A model generated the notes under the pieces. The model was not told where the DNA came from and did not search any database. It saw only the letters and a list, made by a program, of their open reading frames with translations. The translations under genes were made by a program, and so were the position numbers. A stretch of DNA of 64,000 nucleotides from Chamaea fasciata (Eukaryota > Chordata > Aves > Passeriformes > Sylviidae). Positions 35,829 to 48,820 of the stretch are shown in pieces. The stretch lies in assembly GCA_029207755.1 (NCBI GenBank), contig JARCOQ010000025.1, positions 4,270,820-4,334,819 of the forward strand. Direction: 5' to 3'. How positions within the stretch are numbered: the stretch's first letter is position 1; every line of letters begins with the position of its first letter.

Positions 35829-37934
35829 TCCAAACTTTGTCACATAATTAGTTCTTAGAGCCTCTGCTGGTGCTTTCTGGGGATGTTCACAGTGGATGCC
35901 TCGTGCAGCCGCCTGGACTTGCAGGGGACGTGCAGCTGCCAGTTCCAGTGCTGGGGGTCCATGGATGCCTGATGGAGCCCGGGCCACAAAGGTTATCACG
36001 AAATGACACCACCTGCACTGACCCCACTTCTGTGCTGGTCAAGTGTCATTACCCCTTCCTCTGGAGCCCGGCCATGGGTGACTCCAGGCTGCTGTGGGCA
36101 GGGAGTGCTGCCTTACCTCTGAGTGGACTGCACGAAGAACTGCTCCCCCAGCAAGGTCCTTATTTCATCCAGAGCTGAGCCGGGCTGTGCTGCACCTTGC
36201 CATGGGGCCCTGCTGCTCCTGCCAGCTGCCTGTGCCGTGGGTCACTGGGGGCAGAAGGGTCTGTGTCAGTAATTAGCCAGCAAATCAGTATTGGCAGTGC
36301 CATTCCCCCCTTGGCAGCAGGAGCATGGGGACAAACCCCCTTGGCTTTCTGCGCTGTGCCTTTTCCCTGTCACAGCACCAAGCTTGTCCAAAGCAGTTGC
36401 AGACTGCAGAGCAGCACTTTTGTAAGCCAGGGCTGCCTTTACTCAGCACCTCTACTAGAGTGTGGTTATTGATCCACTGCTTCCCACTCCTCTCAGAGCC
36501 TTCCGGGCTCAGCAAACCCAGGAGAGGTGCCCTGTGGGGCAGCAATACCTGATGGCGCTGCACAGCAGCCAGGCACAAACCAGGGATCACAGCCTCAACA
36601 TCTGTTCTGGGAAGCAAGTCTGGTTACAATTAAATTCAGGAGGAGACTCCCAGATTGCCATTTATTGGCAGACAATTATCTCATTGTGGCTGATATTTGA
36701 GAAGAATTGAAGATACAAAACTCACAGGCACGTAAAAGCACACAGGTGTTTGTTGTATTGCTGCTGTAAGGGCAGCAATGACTCCAGTCTTAACCACTAC
36801 ATTGTGAATGGTCATACAGACCCCAGCTAAAGGAAAACCATTTTTAATTTTTCTTCAGCACTTAAATCCAGCACACTGACACCTTCTCAGCAAAACACAT
36901 TTTCTGATTGTAAATTCATGGCACTGAAAGGGATAGAAGTAGTATTTTATTAATCTTATTATTCAATAGCTTATCTGCTCCATTTCATAAGGGAAGTAGG
37001 GGTTGTATAAGGTAAATAGGGGTTGGATGAGGTACTCCTGTACTGCAAAAATCCTGCTGCATTCAGGCTGGAGTGCATTTGCTAAGGAGAACAAGCTGCT
37101 AATGCCAAAGCATGAACTGAACTCACTTTCCACCTGCACAGTGTCTGTCCTCGGGAGCTCTGGCTGCCAGCAAAGGCAGCCGCTGACTTTGGCTCCTACC
37201 AACACCCAAGCAGAAGTTACTTGATGTTTAAACCTCCAGCTGAAACCCTCCCAGCCTGTTTCCAGCAGTGCAGGGCACAGGAGTCACCCTGTTCCGTGCT
37301 CCTGGAGCAGCACTTGTGCAGTGGTTTGGCCACCCTGCCTCTGTCTGGGGCCGTGGCTCAGGTTCCCCCTGGGTGTTACAGGATTTGGGAGCTGAGCTGG
37401 CTGCACTCGTATCAGCATGTCAGAAAGGTCACACAGAGTTCCAGAGTCCAGAGCTTCATGCTACAGATGGAGTATGCTGTATTTTTGCAGGAATGTACTA
37501 GTGAAGTAATAACCCTTTCAGTGAACTCTGGAGAGTTGAGTACCAGTAATGATAGAGCTATAATGTGCTGGCCACTGCCAAAAATAATCCAACAACTTTT
37601 CCAACTGTTCTGCCACCCTAAGAAAACACTGTTTCAGTTCCAACTGGCTGTTTTTTAACCACAAAAGCATTTATTTTCAGCAGGACTTTTTTTTTTTAAA
37701 GTTCTTTTACTGTCTTTTTCCCGGATTCCTGGCTGTGGCAGAATCCAGTAAATGATGTGGTGTTATTCAGCATCCATAGACTATTCCTCTGTTCTACCAC
37801 TCCCAGACATTCATAAAATATCCTACTGAAGTGAGTCTTTCTTCAGCATTTACATGAATACAGGATGACAGACCTGGTGGGTAAAAATGCCTCATTCAAT
37901 CTGATTTCTTGGTCTCAGCACATGTAGAGTAGAA

Positions 37935-38145
37935 TTAAAGAGTCCCAGACCGGTTTGGGCACAGGGTGCCCAGAGAAGCTGTGGCTGCCCCTGGATCTTT
38001 GGAGCGTCCAAGGCCAGGCTGGACAGGGTTTGGAACAACCTGGGATGGTGGAAGGTGTCCCTGCCCATGACAGGGGCTTTAAGATGACATTTAAGGTCCC
38101 TTCCAACCCAAACCATTCTGGGATTCCACAATTCCGTAATTCTGT
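37935..38145 (+). mobile_element. CR1 LINE 3' fragment with an inverted head
   Basis: From 37960 it is a normal sense 3' end (GGGTGCCCAGAGAAGCTGTG to CCATTCTGGGATTCCACAAT). It is directly preceded at 37937-37960 by AGAGTCCCAGACCGGTTTGG, which resembles the antisense start of the same tail. The locus is therefore a short fold-back. Confidence 0.78.
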
Positions 38146-39394
38146 CGAGTGGAGAAATGGATCACACCAAAAAGCAAATGGTTCTGTGTCTTGGAAAGCT
38201 CTTTGCCTGTAGGAACTGTAAGTGCAACAAGGGCCAAACAAAACAAGTTTAGGGAATTCCCCTTTTGTTAAAGTTACCCACAGAATCCGAGGGAAAATGG
38301 ACAATCAGGGAATGTTGCCTGCAAAGTTACTAGGAATGAAAATTTAATAAATTTACTAAATTAATTGTTTCCAATCAGAGCAGCAGTCAGTGCAGCCTTC
38401 TCACTGCACATTGACCAGCTGCCATTAAAGCAGCTCCTCCACAGAGTAAAGATAAATTAATATTCATTTGGCTCAGTCAAACACAGCAAGTAAATTATTT
38501 TCTAAATAAAAATAAACATAGTCAATAAACATAAGCATGGAACGCTGTAATCTAAGGCATGATATAATTTGGAATGTTGTTTTCTGTCATTCTTGAAGTT
38601 GTTGGCGTGTTTCAGGGATGTGCAAAAAATAAACAGAACTGCTTGGCTGTCAGTGCAGCAAGTGGGATCATGGAGGTCACCAAAATAAGCAACAAGTAGT
38701 GAATTAGTTTTGTCTCATTGCTTCTGGGAGTGAGAGAGAAATGAGGGAGGCAGTTGCTGCTGAAGTTGCTGCTAAAGAGAAGGTGCCTCTGGCACATCTC
38801 TCGTGGAAACATTTTCACAGGTATACGAGCTACATGAATTAAAATTTAGCACTAGCAACTCAGGGGAAAGAGTTCTGAGCCCTGGGAGGCCTTGAAGGGA
38901 ATCCTGAAGCCATTATGACTAAGAGCAGTGTCAGCCACAGCTTTCTCTTGATCTTAGCTGATGAGCAAGAAAATGGGAATCTCTAATGGACCCAACATTT
39001 CATTCCTCCATTATATCTCCAGTGACTCAGCCTGTAAATAAGAGCTTTATGAGTGCTGGAGAGCCAGCTGGAAGCTACCTGTGTCTCATACACTTCCTTT
39101 TTTTTTTTTTCCCTTCTTTTTTTTTTTTTTTCCAAATGCCTCCAGCACTGAAATGTTGCCTTGAGGATTTCTAGGGAGAGAGCAGCAGACTGAGAAAAAT
39201 GCTGCCCTGCAGCGGGGAGCATCGTGTCACCGTGATCCTCCTCGTCATCAGGATGTGCACCCAGCATCTGCCTCCAGAGCTCTGACTCAGCCTAAACCCA
39301 GATAAAGATAATGACAGGGATGGTTCCCAGCCCACTGAGCCTCTCCTCTGGTGATTTGGCGTGCTGAAGGGGGAATTGCACCATGAGTCTCAAC

Positions 39395-39445
39395 CCATCC
39401 CTGGAGGTGCTCGAGGCCAGGTTGGATGGGCTTGGAGCAACCTGG
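39395..39445 (+). mobile_element. CR1 LINE 3' fragment, left part, split by an LTR
   Basis: CCCATCCCTGGAGGTGCTCG and GGATGGGCTTGGAGCAACCT match the CR1 3' consensus. Homology stops at CCTGG (39441-39445) and resumes at 39897. Confidence 0.82.
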
Positions 39446-39896
39446 TGATGCCTGGAGTTTGAACTTTCACGTTTTTCAGATTCTGTGCTGCCTAGGGGTG
39501 CAGTTCTGAGCCTCATATTAAGTGTTAGTGAGCTCTCTTCACAGAGTAGGGAGGCAAAACAAATCCTTTTCCTGCTGGAGACCGAGGACACCGAGTACAG
39601 CTTTCAGGCCCAAAAGTACAAACAACAGTGGGCTGAAGAAGGAAAACAAGGAGGATGGGACTTCACAAGCAAAAGCTGTAACTGGACAATTAAACCCCAA
39701 TATGAAGATTGACCAAAACTATAAAAGTGTGAGACCTTGTGACTGTGCATTTTGTGACCATTTTGCGTCCACCTTGGGTGTAGCTCTGGTCAGGCCCTGT
39801 CCTGCCCAAGGTGAATCCTGGAGGCCTTTCAATAAATCCCTATTTTATTCTCTAGCTCTGTCCAGTCTGTGTTCAAGGTCAGCTTTCCCTGGCATC
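39446..39896 (+). mobile_element. Solo LTR-like insertion inside a CR1 copy, 451 bp
   Basis: It interrupts CR1 between GAGCAACCTGG and GGATAGTGG, with a perfect 5-bp target duplication CCTGG at 39441-39445 and 39897-39901. The ends are short inverted repeats (TGATGCC and GGCATC). It carries a TATAAAAG box at about 39720 and an AATAAA at about 39830, in the order expected for an LTR. No retroviral genes, so a solo LTR. Confidence 0.8.
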
Positions 39897-39992
39897 CCTG
39901 GGATAGTGGAACATTCCCTGTCCGTGCCAGAGGGTGCAGTCAGATGATCCTTGAGGCCCCTTCCAACTCAAACCATGCTATGGTTCTGTAAG
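39897..39992 (+). mobile_element. CR1 LINE 3' fragment, right part of the split copy
   Basis: Resumes with GGGATAGTGGAACATTCCCT and CAGATGATCCTTGAGGCCCC, ending CCATGCTATGGTTCTGTA. It is the direct continuation of 39395-39445. Confidence 0.82.
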
Positions 39993-42900
39993 GTGGGGAT
40001 GCACCAAACCCAAATCCAGTGAGGCTCTGGAAAACACTTCTTAAGGTTTATCGTATATGTATTGGGGTGTAAGTAACGGAAGTGACTTATTTGCAAGGGC
40101 CTAATTTTATCCCTTCTTTCATCCTGAACCAGTACATCAGTATTTCAGTTGCTGGTGTCTCACAGAGAAGTTCAAAGAGAAGGAAAGAAGTGTATTTCCC
40201 ATCATCTTCATTGACACCCCATTCCCTCAGAGCATTCCACCTGCTGGGAGAGATCCAGCCTGGAGCCACAGCTGGAGGTTCCTGACAGGAGGTGACAGGT
40301 CTGGTGACAGGGGGCAGGCACAGCTCACCTCACTTTAAAACTCCTGAGTGGTGAAACAAACCCCAAACTCCTAGGAATATAATCATTTGTTTGGCTTCTC
40401 AAATTTGTTTCACAGTGTTTGGCATCACGATCCTCTCGCTTGTAGAACATGCTGGTGGGAATTCAGAGGCATCAACAGTCATGTAAAATGCGATTCCTTT
40501 GGGAAAAACCCCATGATCTTAGGTCAGGGTGGCCATACCAGCAAAGGCTTGTGACAGGATGCAGCCCTTGCTGTGACAGATTGGCTGTTAGTGTGAAACA
40601 TGCCCAGAGCCACCCTGACAGAGCAGAAAGCTTTATCCTGCTGCAGATAACAAAACCAAACTGACAGTTGTTAAATGAAAGATAAAGAAATTGTCTCTGA
40701 TAAAAATCTCTTTAAATAAAGTGAAGGAAAACGCGGCACTTACAAAACTAGTGACAAATCTGAAAACAGATGACAGAAACCAGCTTTTGGAGGAGCATGT
40801 GAATCTGATTCTCCTGAAGTCAATGACCCCGATGGCATAAAGCTGGCAAATTAAATGAGCTAGAAATAAAAATCCTGGCTAGGAGTAAGTTATTGCAGCA
40901 TACCAGGGTTGTATATCATCCCTATATTACCATCCAAGAAGCAAATCCTAAAATCAATGATTGACATGTGATGACTGCTTTGGAACTTTCCATATCGCCT
41001 TGAAGCTGGATGTATATTTTTTATAGGACTCCAGGGTTTCATATATCCTAATTCATAGGCACCAAGGAGTGACTAAAGATCTCAGGCATTAACTGACAGG
41101 AAAACTACTGCAGGATAAATCCATCTATATAAAGTTGGATGCCTCCATCCTCCCCAGCTGACAGCCTGCATGGGACTGCTGCTCCCTACAATTCCTGTCC
41201 AAACACAGCAGGACACCTTCCCTATTGCTGCTTAAAACACTGAGTCCAAAGGCCTTCCTGAGGCTGGAGCATGGCCTGCCCTTCTCCCCTCCACACCTTT
41301 CTCAAATGGATTTAAATTTGGGAATAGTTGGCTTGCTATATTCGGCCCCGAGGTTTCCAATACAATATTACCAGGAATGAAAAGACTGGAATTTCAGACT
41401 TCACAACACTACCAAAATCAAACTGGAATTCAGCTGGGAACAAAAAGTATGAGGGCAGTCAGACTGTGATGTTACATCCCCTCTTACAGCCAAGAGTAGT
41501 TAAGGCAGAAAAATACAATATCTTCAGGGCCAGTAAACCTTTCCAACTAGTGATCTTATTCCAGCTATTCAGAAGGGAATATAAATCCTGATGCTTTTCC
41601 AAATCCTGATTAATAAGAACCAGCTGAATCCCAGCAGCAATGCTAGCATTTAGTTTTTATTCAGCCTCGTATTTTTCATTTATATTCTCCTTTTTCACTC
41701 TTCTACAACTGCACAAATAAACATGAACACAGGCAATTTTTAGCAATTGCACGCGTTGTGGTGTAATGACCATCAATGTAGTGACTCCAAAAATGAGGTA
41801 GAAAACAAAAATGAGCTGGGATGTCATGATCCGATTCCCAAAGGTAGACTCCATCATCTCCAGTGTTCCTCTGGATCACGAATTTGGAAAAGAACATTAT
41901 GTAAGGACAAGGAGCAGCCATAAATTATGGCCACAACTTTTCTATTAATTATTTACATCCAAAAGGAATTTTATCTTCTGCAAATCTTCCAGTGTGTTTA
42001 TAACTATTTCACATGACTCAATGATATTTTAATGGGGCAAGAATTCTGAGAAGTTCCAAAGGGAAGCGGAAGGGTGTCTGTGCTTGGCATGTCAGAGTAC
42101 AGAGGGATGCAGCAAAGGATAGAGTTGAAAGAACTTTAAAATCTCTGTTCTACTGAACTGAGGGTCTGGCTGCACCTGATAAAAAGTTCTGTAGCTGGAG
42201 AAATTCAAACTGATGGGTTGGGTTGTTTTTTGGTTTTTTGGGGGTTTTTTTTTCCATTAAAAAACCCCTTAAGGATATAGACAAAAATCTACAAAATTAA
42301 ATCTTATGACATGGAGGTGCTCTTGTGTTCACTCAGAGTGCTGTGAGATAGGGAAGAAGCGGTCAATGCTGGATTGGAATATCGCTTTGCTTTTTGTGTA
42401 GGATTTTTCCATCCAGAAATGTCGAGTGGTTTTACAAACACTTAATAAAATGATCCTCCCCACTCGCTTATGGTCAGTAGAATTTACTTCTATAGCATGT
42501 GAAGAACCCAAAGAATAACACAGCATTCTTGCCAAGCAGAAGCAATATTCCTCTTCTCCATTGCTCACCTCCTTTTGTTTTCTTTTTTTTTCAAATTTCT
42601 AGAACATTCTTTCCCATTTTATAAATCTATTTTACTTTCATGAGACCTACAGAATTCAATTGCCTTCTCAGGGATTGAATTCTCTCTCTTATGATTTACT
42701 TTACATTACAATAGGAAAAATCATGAAAAAGACCCCTCAAATGACACCTTTAGAAATCAAATTCCTTATTTTTATTGCAGCTGGAAATGGGTGTTGACCC
42801 CAGAGCAGTCTCAGTCATTCTATGTCCTTCTTGTTGTAACTCACAAGGCACAGGCAAAATACTTTGAACTATAGAAAAATTTTAATATTTTTCCTTAAAC

Positions 42901-44859
42901 CAGCACACCCCAAGGGGAATTGTGTGTACAAAAGAACTCAGTCACCGGGCTGTTGCTCCTTAGCCGTTTGTTTTCTGTATTCTTTGACACGTCCTGTACA
43001 TTTGAGAAGAATATTTCCATATTTTCTGGAAATAAGCTTCGTGTCCTGCTTTACATGAGGTGACCTTCAAGATTTAAGCAGATATTTGTCCATCTGCTCA
43101 TTGCAGAGCCTGAGTTTTTTTCTGCAGATTGTAAAGATGTGGTAATGCTCAAAGCCTTGTACTCCACCTGCCTTTCCCATTTGAGATTCAGTTCAAAACA
43201 ATTTCTTTAGAATTCCAAAGCACTCCACTACAGAGATGTGAAATACAGTGGGTTTTAAACTCAGCAGATCTAAATAAATAGTGATATAGCAATATATTAT
43301 AATAATAAAAATATATATTAAGTAAAAATCTTAGTGTTAGATCTAAACTAAGCAAATACTTTAAGTTAGGTGCAAGAAAATCTTTCAGCTTTGAAGTGTT
43401 TTGCTCCTTGCTGGCGGCTTAAAAATTTGGTTACCAAAGAGGTGGAAAAAAGGGTTTTCTTTCCCTGCACAGCAGGAACCTTTTAGATGTGGTGTAGTTT
43501 TGAAATGAGAGGGTAAAACCTCCTAAGAAACAGGGTAGAGTTTTCCACAAAAAATCTGGAAACACCACCAAATAAAACAAAGTAAACCACAGAAACACTG
43601 AGTTATCAGATTGCAGTGTCATCTTGTAATGTTCTCTGCAAGCACAAGTAGTTCTTGCAGGAGAAATAGGAGTCTCCGGGTATCTAGGGTAGTTTACCAA
43701 GAAAAACATGAAGTTTTTACTATTGCTTAGGCCTTTCAGATATTCCTGCTCATCTGAACACAATCAGAAAAAGGGAAACAAGCAAATGGGGTTTCACCTT
43801 GCACTTCCAGCACTCCAGACAACGGAGCTGCATCGTTTTCCATGAAGAGACAGAGCTGGATTGTGAGCTGTGGTGCTGCTGGAATTCTTACCCCTGGGCT
43901 TTCCTACTCTGTATGTCTGTCCTCAGCACTTAACGAGGATTAGAGCCGCTTTCTATGGGAGTGTGTTGACACCATGCAAAAAGCTCCATACCTACATTTT
44001 CCCCCTGTCCTCTTTTCCGAGTTCAGCCTGGGAGATCATCTTGATTACTTGGCAGCAGAGTAAACCTCTGCAAAGCACAAGTGTTCAGGATGTTTGGGAA
44101 ACTGATCCTACTTCTTCACATGCTTTTATTTGCCTTATTGTCCTTATTTGTTCATTGTGTTTTAGTGTGTGCGTGCCTCAAGGGGCAGAAAAACAAGAGT
44201 GGTTTTGCCAGTGTTTGTGATCCATGTGAGTACCAGCTCCTTCTCTCTTTACCAAAACCCTTGTCTGCCCCTTTCTTTATGGAGTGGACGGATTAAAAAG
44301 CAGCAGGAGAGTGAGATAACCATGCCTTAAAATCTGTTCTCTGGCTCTCTCTCTCCTGCCCCTGGTCATGCTTATGTGTTGACATCCTCTGTTTTGTTTC
44401 CTCTCCAGCTCCAAGTGCCGCTCCACGTGCTTTCTGACTCCTTTATCTGCAAGGCTCCTGCCTTCCCCTGTCACACATTGAGTCCAGCTGCCTCAGAGCT
44501 GCTGCCCCACACAATCTTCTCTGCAGCACACGTGGGACCTCTTCAGCATCTTGGCTTTCATCTGCTGTGGAAGGTATTTACTCCTTGCTGTGTGATTGTT
44601 TTAACTCATTGCTGTATTAACTCACAGTCCCAGACAACTGCTGGCAGCCCTAAGGAGGGGCGGTAACGAAATGTGATGGATTCTGTGCATTAGCAACAAA
44701 ATATATATTCAGAGACGCTAATCCAAGTTGTGTTTCCTTGCACTGAGTTAGCACAGAGATTGATTTAGGGGTTGCTTCATCCCTGTGCTCTGAGAATCTC
44801 AGCTCTCCTTTAGCTGCCACCCCGACACCAAACATGTGAGGCCAGAGAAGCGCAGCCCA

Positions 44860-45178
44860 AACTTCAGCATTCAGCATCCCCAGTGTGTCAGGCCAAACAG
44901 AGCCCTCTGAGCATCCCCAGTGTGTGAGGACAAACACAGCCCAAACTTCAGCCCTGTGAGCATCCCCAGTGTGTCAGGCCACAGAAACCCCAAACTTCAG
45001 CCCTGTGAGCATCCCCAGTGTGTCAGGCCACAGAAACCCCAAACTTCAGCCCTGTGAGCATCCCCAGTGTGTCAGGCCACAGAAACCCCAAACTTCAGCC
45101 CTGTGAGCATCCCCAGTGTGTCAGGCCACAGAAACCCCAAACTTCAGCCCTGTGAGCATCCCCAGTGTGTCAGGCAGC
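44860..45178. repeat. 49-bp minisatellite, about six copies
   Basis: The unit GAGCATCCCCAGTGTGTCAG...CAGCCCTGT starts at 44909, 44958, 45007, 45056, 45105 and 45154 (last one partial), with a degenerate copy before 44909. Copies 44958-45153 are virtually identical. The length is not a multiple of three, so frames rotate. Confidence 0.95.
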
Positions 45179-46559
45179 TGCTGCACAACAAATCTGCTCG
45201 TGCTCCCAGGGAGCAGAGACAGTTTGAGCTGGGGCCATATTTCAGCTGGACATTGTGGGCTGCTGGGCACAGGCCCAGCGAGCAGTGGGGAGTAGGAGTA
45301 GGAGTTTTCCATCTTTGTGTTATGTCAGAGTCTGAGGGGAGGCAGCTGCTGTGGATGTTTTCACATAGGAGGTTTTTATTCCCCCGCTCAGCCGTTTAAG
45401 GTGAAATGAAATTTAAGGTGACACTTCAATGTGGGAAGGGGGTTTGTTTGTCTGGATCTTGAACCTCTGGAGGCTGACAGCTCTGGAATATCCTCACCTC
45501 ACACAAAGCTTGAAGGATGTAACACGCAGAGAGGTGAATGATGCTGCAGCGTGCAGGACGTCTTCCCTTGCTGGGAGCCTGCAGCTGTCTGTGGAATAAA
45601 TTCCTGTGCCTTTGAACACCTCTCCTGGCCACACAGCCCCTCTGTGCAAAGGACAGGCCAACAGAAGGGTTTCTGTAAAGGAGAGATCAGGTCCTGTCCT
45701 GTGCTGTGGGAATCCTTCAAGCGCAGAACGGAGCGCAAAGAAATTTAAATGGAGTTCAGCAACCTTTGCTTAAGAACAGGAAACAGGGAGTTGGACTGAC
45801 CTGACACAGCTCTTATAAATCTGTGTTTGGCAACTCACTTGTGTGAGGAGCATCTGAAGGGTCTTTACATTTTCTGGCATCATCTGGTTGTTGAAAACCT
45901 TTTGTTGCTGCAGTGCAAATTGTAATGGGAAAGATGCCTCTCTTTCCTTTGAATCACGCCCTTGAGTGTTTCTACCACTAGAAATGTTCTATAACTGTTT
46001 TCTGGAACTCTCTTTGGCCCTGCTCTAAGTCTGAACAGCTCTGAATCCCTGAATTGCAACACAGTGCTATCACTGATGGCATTGGACATCTTTGGACTAC
46101 TCACACGTCAGCTTTCTGTGGGGTTCACTGACTTCCCTGGTATGTGGACTTGGAAATTCTTATAAAAGTAGGCCAGGACTAGAAGATTAGTATTCCTGTG
46201 TTTAGCAGCGTATTATTTTCCTTGCTACCTTTTATTATATTAGATATGAACCTTTCCCCCCCCCATTTCCACAGCGAGAGCAATCAGTGGATTGAATGTG
46301 GGAACTCTTGGACTGGGAGGACCAAACTTCTGTAATGAGTTTCCTCAGCCTACGTCCACCAAAACAATCTTGTGGAAGCTGATTAAACAAAACTGTCTCT
46401 TAGTGCTGCGTCACAGCCTTAGAGAAAAGGGGGAAGGAGTGAGGGCAGGAGGGGCTTCTGAAAGCTGTGGAGTGGTACCTTGAGACAGCTACAGAACTGA
46501 AAACTTTGTAAAAACAATTTCAAGGCTGCACCTGGTAAGAGAAATACATCTTGAAGTTC

Positions 46560-46985
46560 ACAGGATCATTAAGGTTGGGAAAATGCATTAAGTTCGTTAA
46601 CACAGCACTGTCATGTCCACCATTAAACCACACCTTCAAGCACCACATCTCCATGGTTTTTGGGCATTTCCAGGTGTTCCACTCCTACAGTGCCCTGGGC
46701 AGCCTGGGGCAATGCCTTCAGAAGAAATTTTCACTAATATCCAATCTTCTTCTGGCCCAGCCTGAGGCCGTTCCCTCTCCTCCTGTCCCTGTTCCTTGGG
46801 AGCAGAGCCCGACCCCCCCGGCTGTCCCCTCCTGGCAGGGAGTTGTGCAGAGCCAGAAATTCCCCCCGAGCCTCCTTTTCTCCAGGCTCAGCCCCTTTCC
46901 CAGTTCCCTCAGCCCCTCCTGGGGCTCCAGCCCCTTCCCCAGCTCTGTTCCCTGCCCTGCACACTCTCCACTCAAATCATGCTTC
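46560..46985 (-). mobile_element. CR1 LINE 3' fragment, divergent subfamily
   Basis: The plus strand begins GGATCATTAAGGTTGGGAAA. It carries CACAGCACTGTCATGTCCAC, CAGCCTGAGGCCGTTCCCTC and CCTTTTCTCCAGGCTCAGCC. Same subfamily layout as 56836-57260. Confidence 0.85.
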
Positions 46986-47067
46986 TCCCAGTTTAATAAG
47001 GAAAAAAATGCTGCCAAAAAAAGCTTGTGTGCACCTGAGAGGAGAAGATGTTGGGAGCCTTTGGTTG

Positions 47068-47400
47068 GCAGGGACACCTTCCAGTGTCCCAGGTTGCTCC
47101 AAGCCCCATCCAACCTGGCTTTGGGCACTTCCAGGGATCCAGGGGCAGCCACAGCTGCTCTGGGCACCCTGTGCCAGGGCCAACCCACCTTCACAGGGAA
47201 GAATTCCTTTCCAAAATCCCATCTAACCCTGCCCTCTGGCACTGGGAAGCCATTCCCCTTGTCCTGTCACTTCAGGCTGTCCAAAGTCACTCTCAGAGCC
47301 CCTTTAGGCCCTGGAAGGAGCTCTTAGGTCTCCTTGGACCCTTCTCTTTTCCAGGCTGAGCATTCTCAGCCCTCCCAGCCTTTCCTTGTAGGAGATGATG
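47068..47400 (-). mobile_element. CR1 LINE 3' fragment, adjacent independent copy
   Basis: TTGGCAGGGACACCTTCCAG, GCTCCAAGCCCCATCCAACC, GGGATCCAGGGGCAGCCACA and TTTCCAGGCTGAGCATTCTC on the plus strand. It lies about 80 bp from the 46560 copy but belongs to the common subfamily. Confidence 0.88.
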
Positions 47401-48711
47401 TTGATCCCGCTACAAAATGAACCCTGTTATTCAAACCAGTGTGGATAAAAAGTTATGGCCTGCCTGGAAGAGAGCTATCTTTGTGCAAGCTTTGATGTTA
47501 AAAAATAGTAACTTGAACTCACAGATGTACTGATTACCCTGCTAAAAGAAGACGTGGAATCTCTTCTCAGAATTACAGCATTTTAATTAGAAGAATGTGA
47601 GCAAAGTCTTAATCTTGTTAGGAGGGATAGATACGGATGAGGCAGGAACAAAATCCACAGCAACATAGTCCAAACATGAAAAGCTGTGTCTTGGAGGTTG
47701 GTGACAGCACCAGAACTGCTCCCTGCCACTGCTTTTCCTGCAAGACTAAGCTCGACAGTGACTAAGTTGGAAGAAATAGCTCTTCTGCCTTGTAGCACTG
47801 AGCTACATCACACACAGCTGCTCGAAAACAAAAAAAAAAATAGCTGAAATATGGGAAAGGTACCTCAGATTTACAAACCAAATCCACAGATACTTGATTA
47901 TTCTCTTTAAAGTTCTTCTGAGCCCTTCTAAATTCTTGTGACGTTCAAGGATCAATAAGAATATCATCTGTAGCTGATCCTGACAGATGTTAATCTTTGC
48001 CTTGGCTTTGCAGTCTGCTTGAAATAGTACTTGTTCCTTCATGTCAGGCCTCTGGCAATGCTTTCAGAGTCAGGATTACAGTCTCCAGTGAATCCCATTT
48101 GTACTGTCATTAACTTTCTAAACTGTTCCCCATAGCTGGCAACCTTTCCATGCTTGGAGATCTACTTAGTGGGAAGCTGGGAGAGTGATGGGTTTTGCCT
48201 GTCTGGAATCATTGTGCTTTTAATTGAGATTTGTTTAATTTTGTCATTAAGTCCATTTACATTGTAGGCATTTCATGGCCATGATTACACACTGTGCCTG
48301 TAGCCTGGCTGTGTTTTGTGCCATTTACCTATTAAAGAAAGAGAAAAAAGCTCCGTGTTTACTTAAGATTTTTACAAGTAGCCATTTTCTTTTCTTCCAT
48401 TAACTTAGTTAATAAATTAATCTAATTTTTGGATTGGAAAAAACGGCTCATCTGCAGATTCTGTGCTGTGTTCTAAAGAAGTGATTAGATTTATTTGGCA
48501 AAATACAGCTGAGGATTCAGTACCTGCTGGTCTGGAAGGAATTGTCAGAGCCCATAAACATGGGAATTATGGTCGATTCCAAATTAGGGACAAATCTCGA
48601 TCAGAAAGCAACAGGAATGGGAACATTTCTCCTGCCAATGCCAAGGACTTCATGGTGAACAGCAATCCCTGGGTGAGGCATTGCTGTGCATGTCCCTCAG
48701 TCACAGAGGTG

Positions 48712-48820
48712 TGGGAGGGCTTGGAGCAGCCCGGTCCAGTGCAAAGTGGAATGAGATGAGCTTTAAGGTCCCTTCCAGCTCAGACCAGTCTGGGACTCTG
48801 TAATTCCATGATTCTCTGAC
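48712..48820 (+). mobile_element. CR1 LINE extreme 3' end
   Basis: GGGCTTGGAGCAGCCCGGTC, TTAAGGTCCCTTCCAGCTCA and the tail TAATTCCATGATTCTCTGAC. Confidence 0.82.

Noticed and set aside
41657..41921. Minus-strand frames with a hydrophobic stretch (SQLIFVFYLIFGVTTLMV), possible exon or pseudogene
   Set aside because: No recognised family, no clear splice sites, and composition typical of the AT-rich surroundings.
46551..47359. 258-codon frame and overlapping frames
   Set aside because: They lie entirely across two antisense CR1 fragments. Similar frames recur at other CR1 copies (7614-8263, 56990-57464, 62829-63258).
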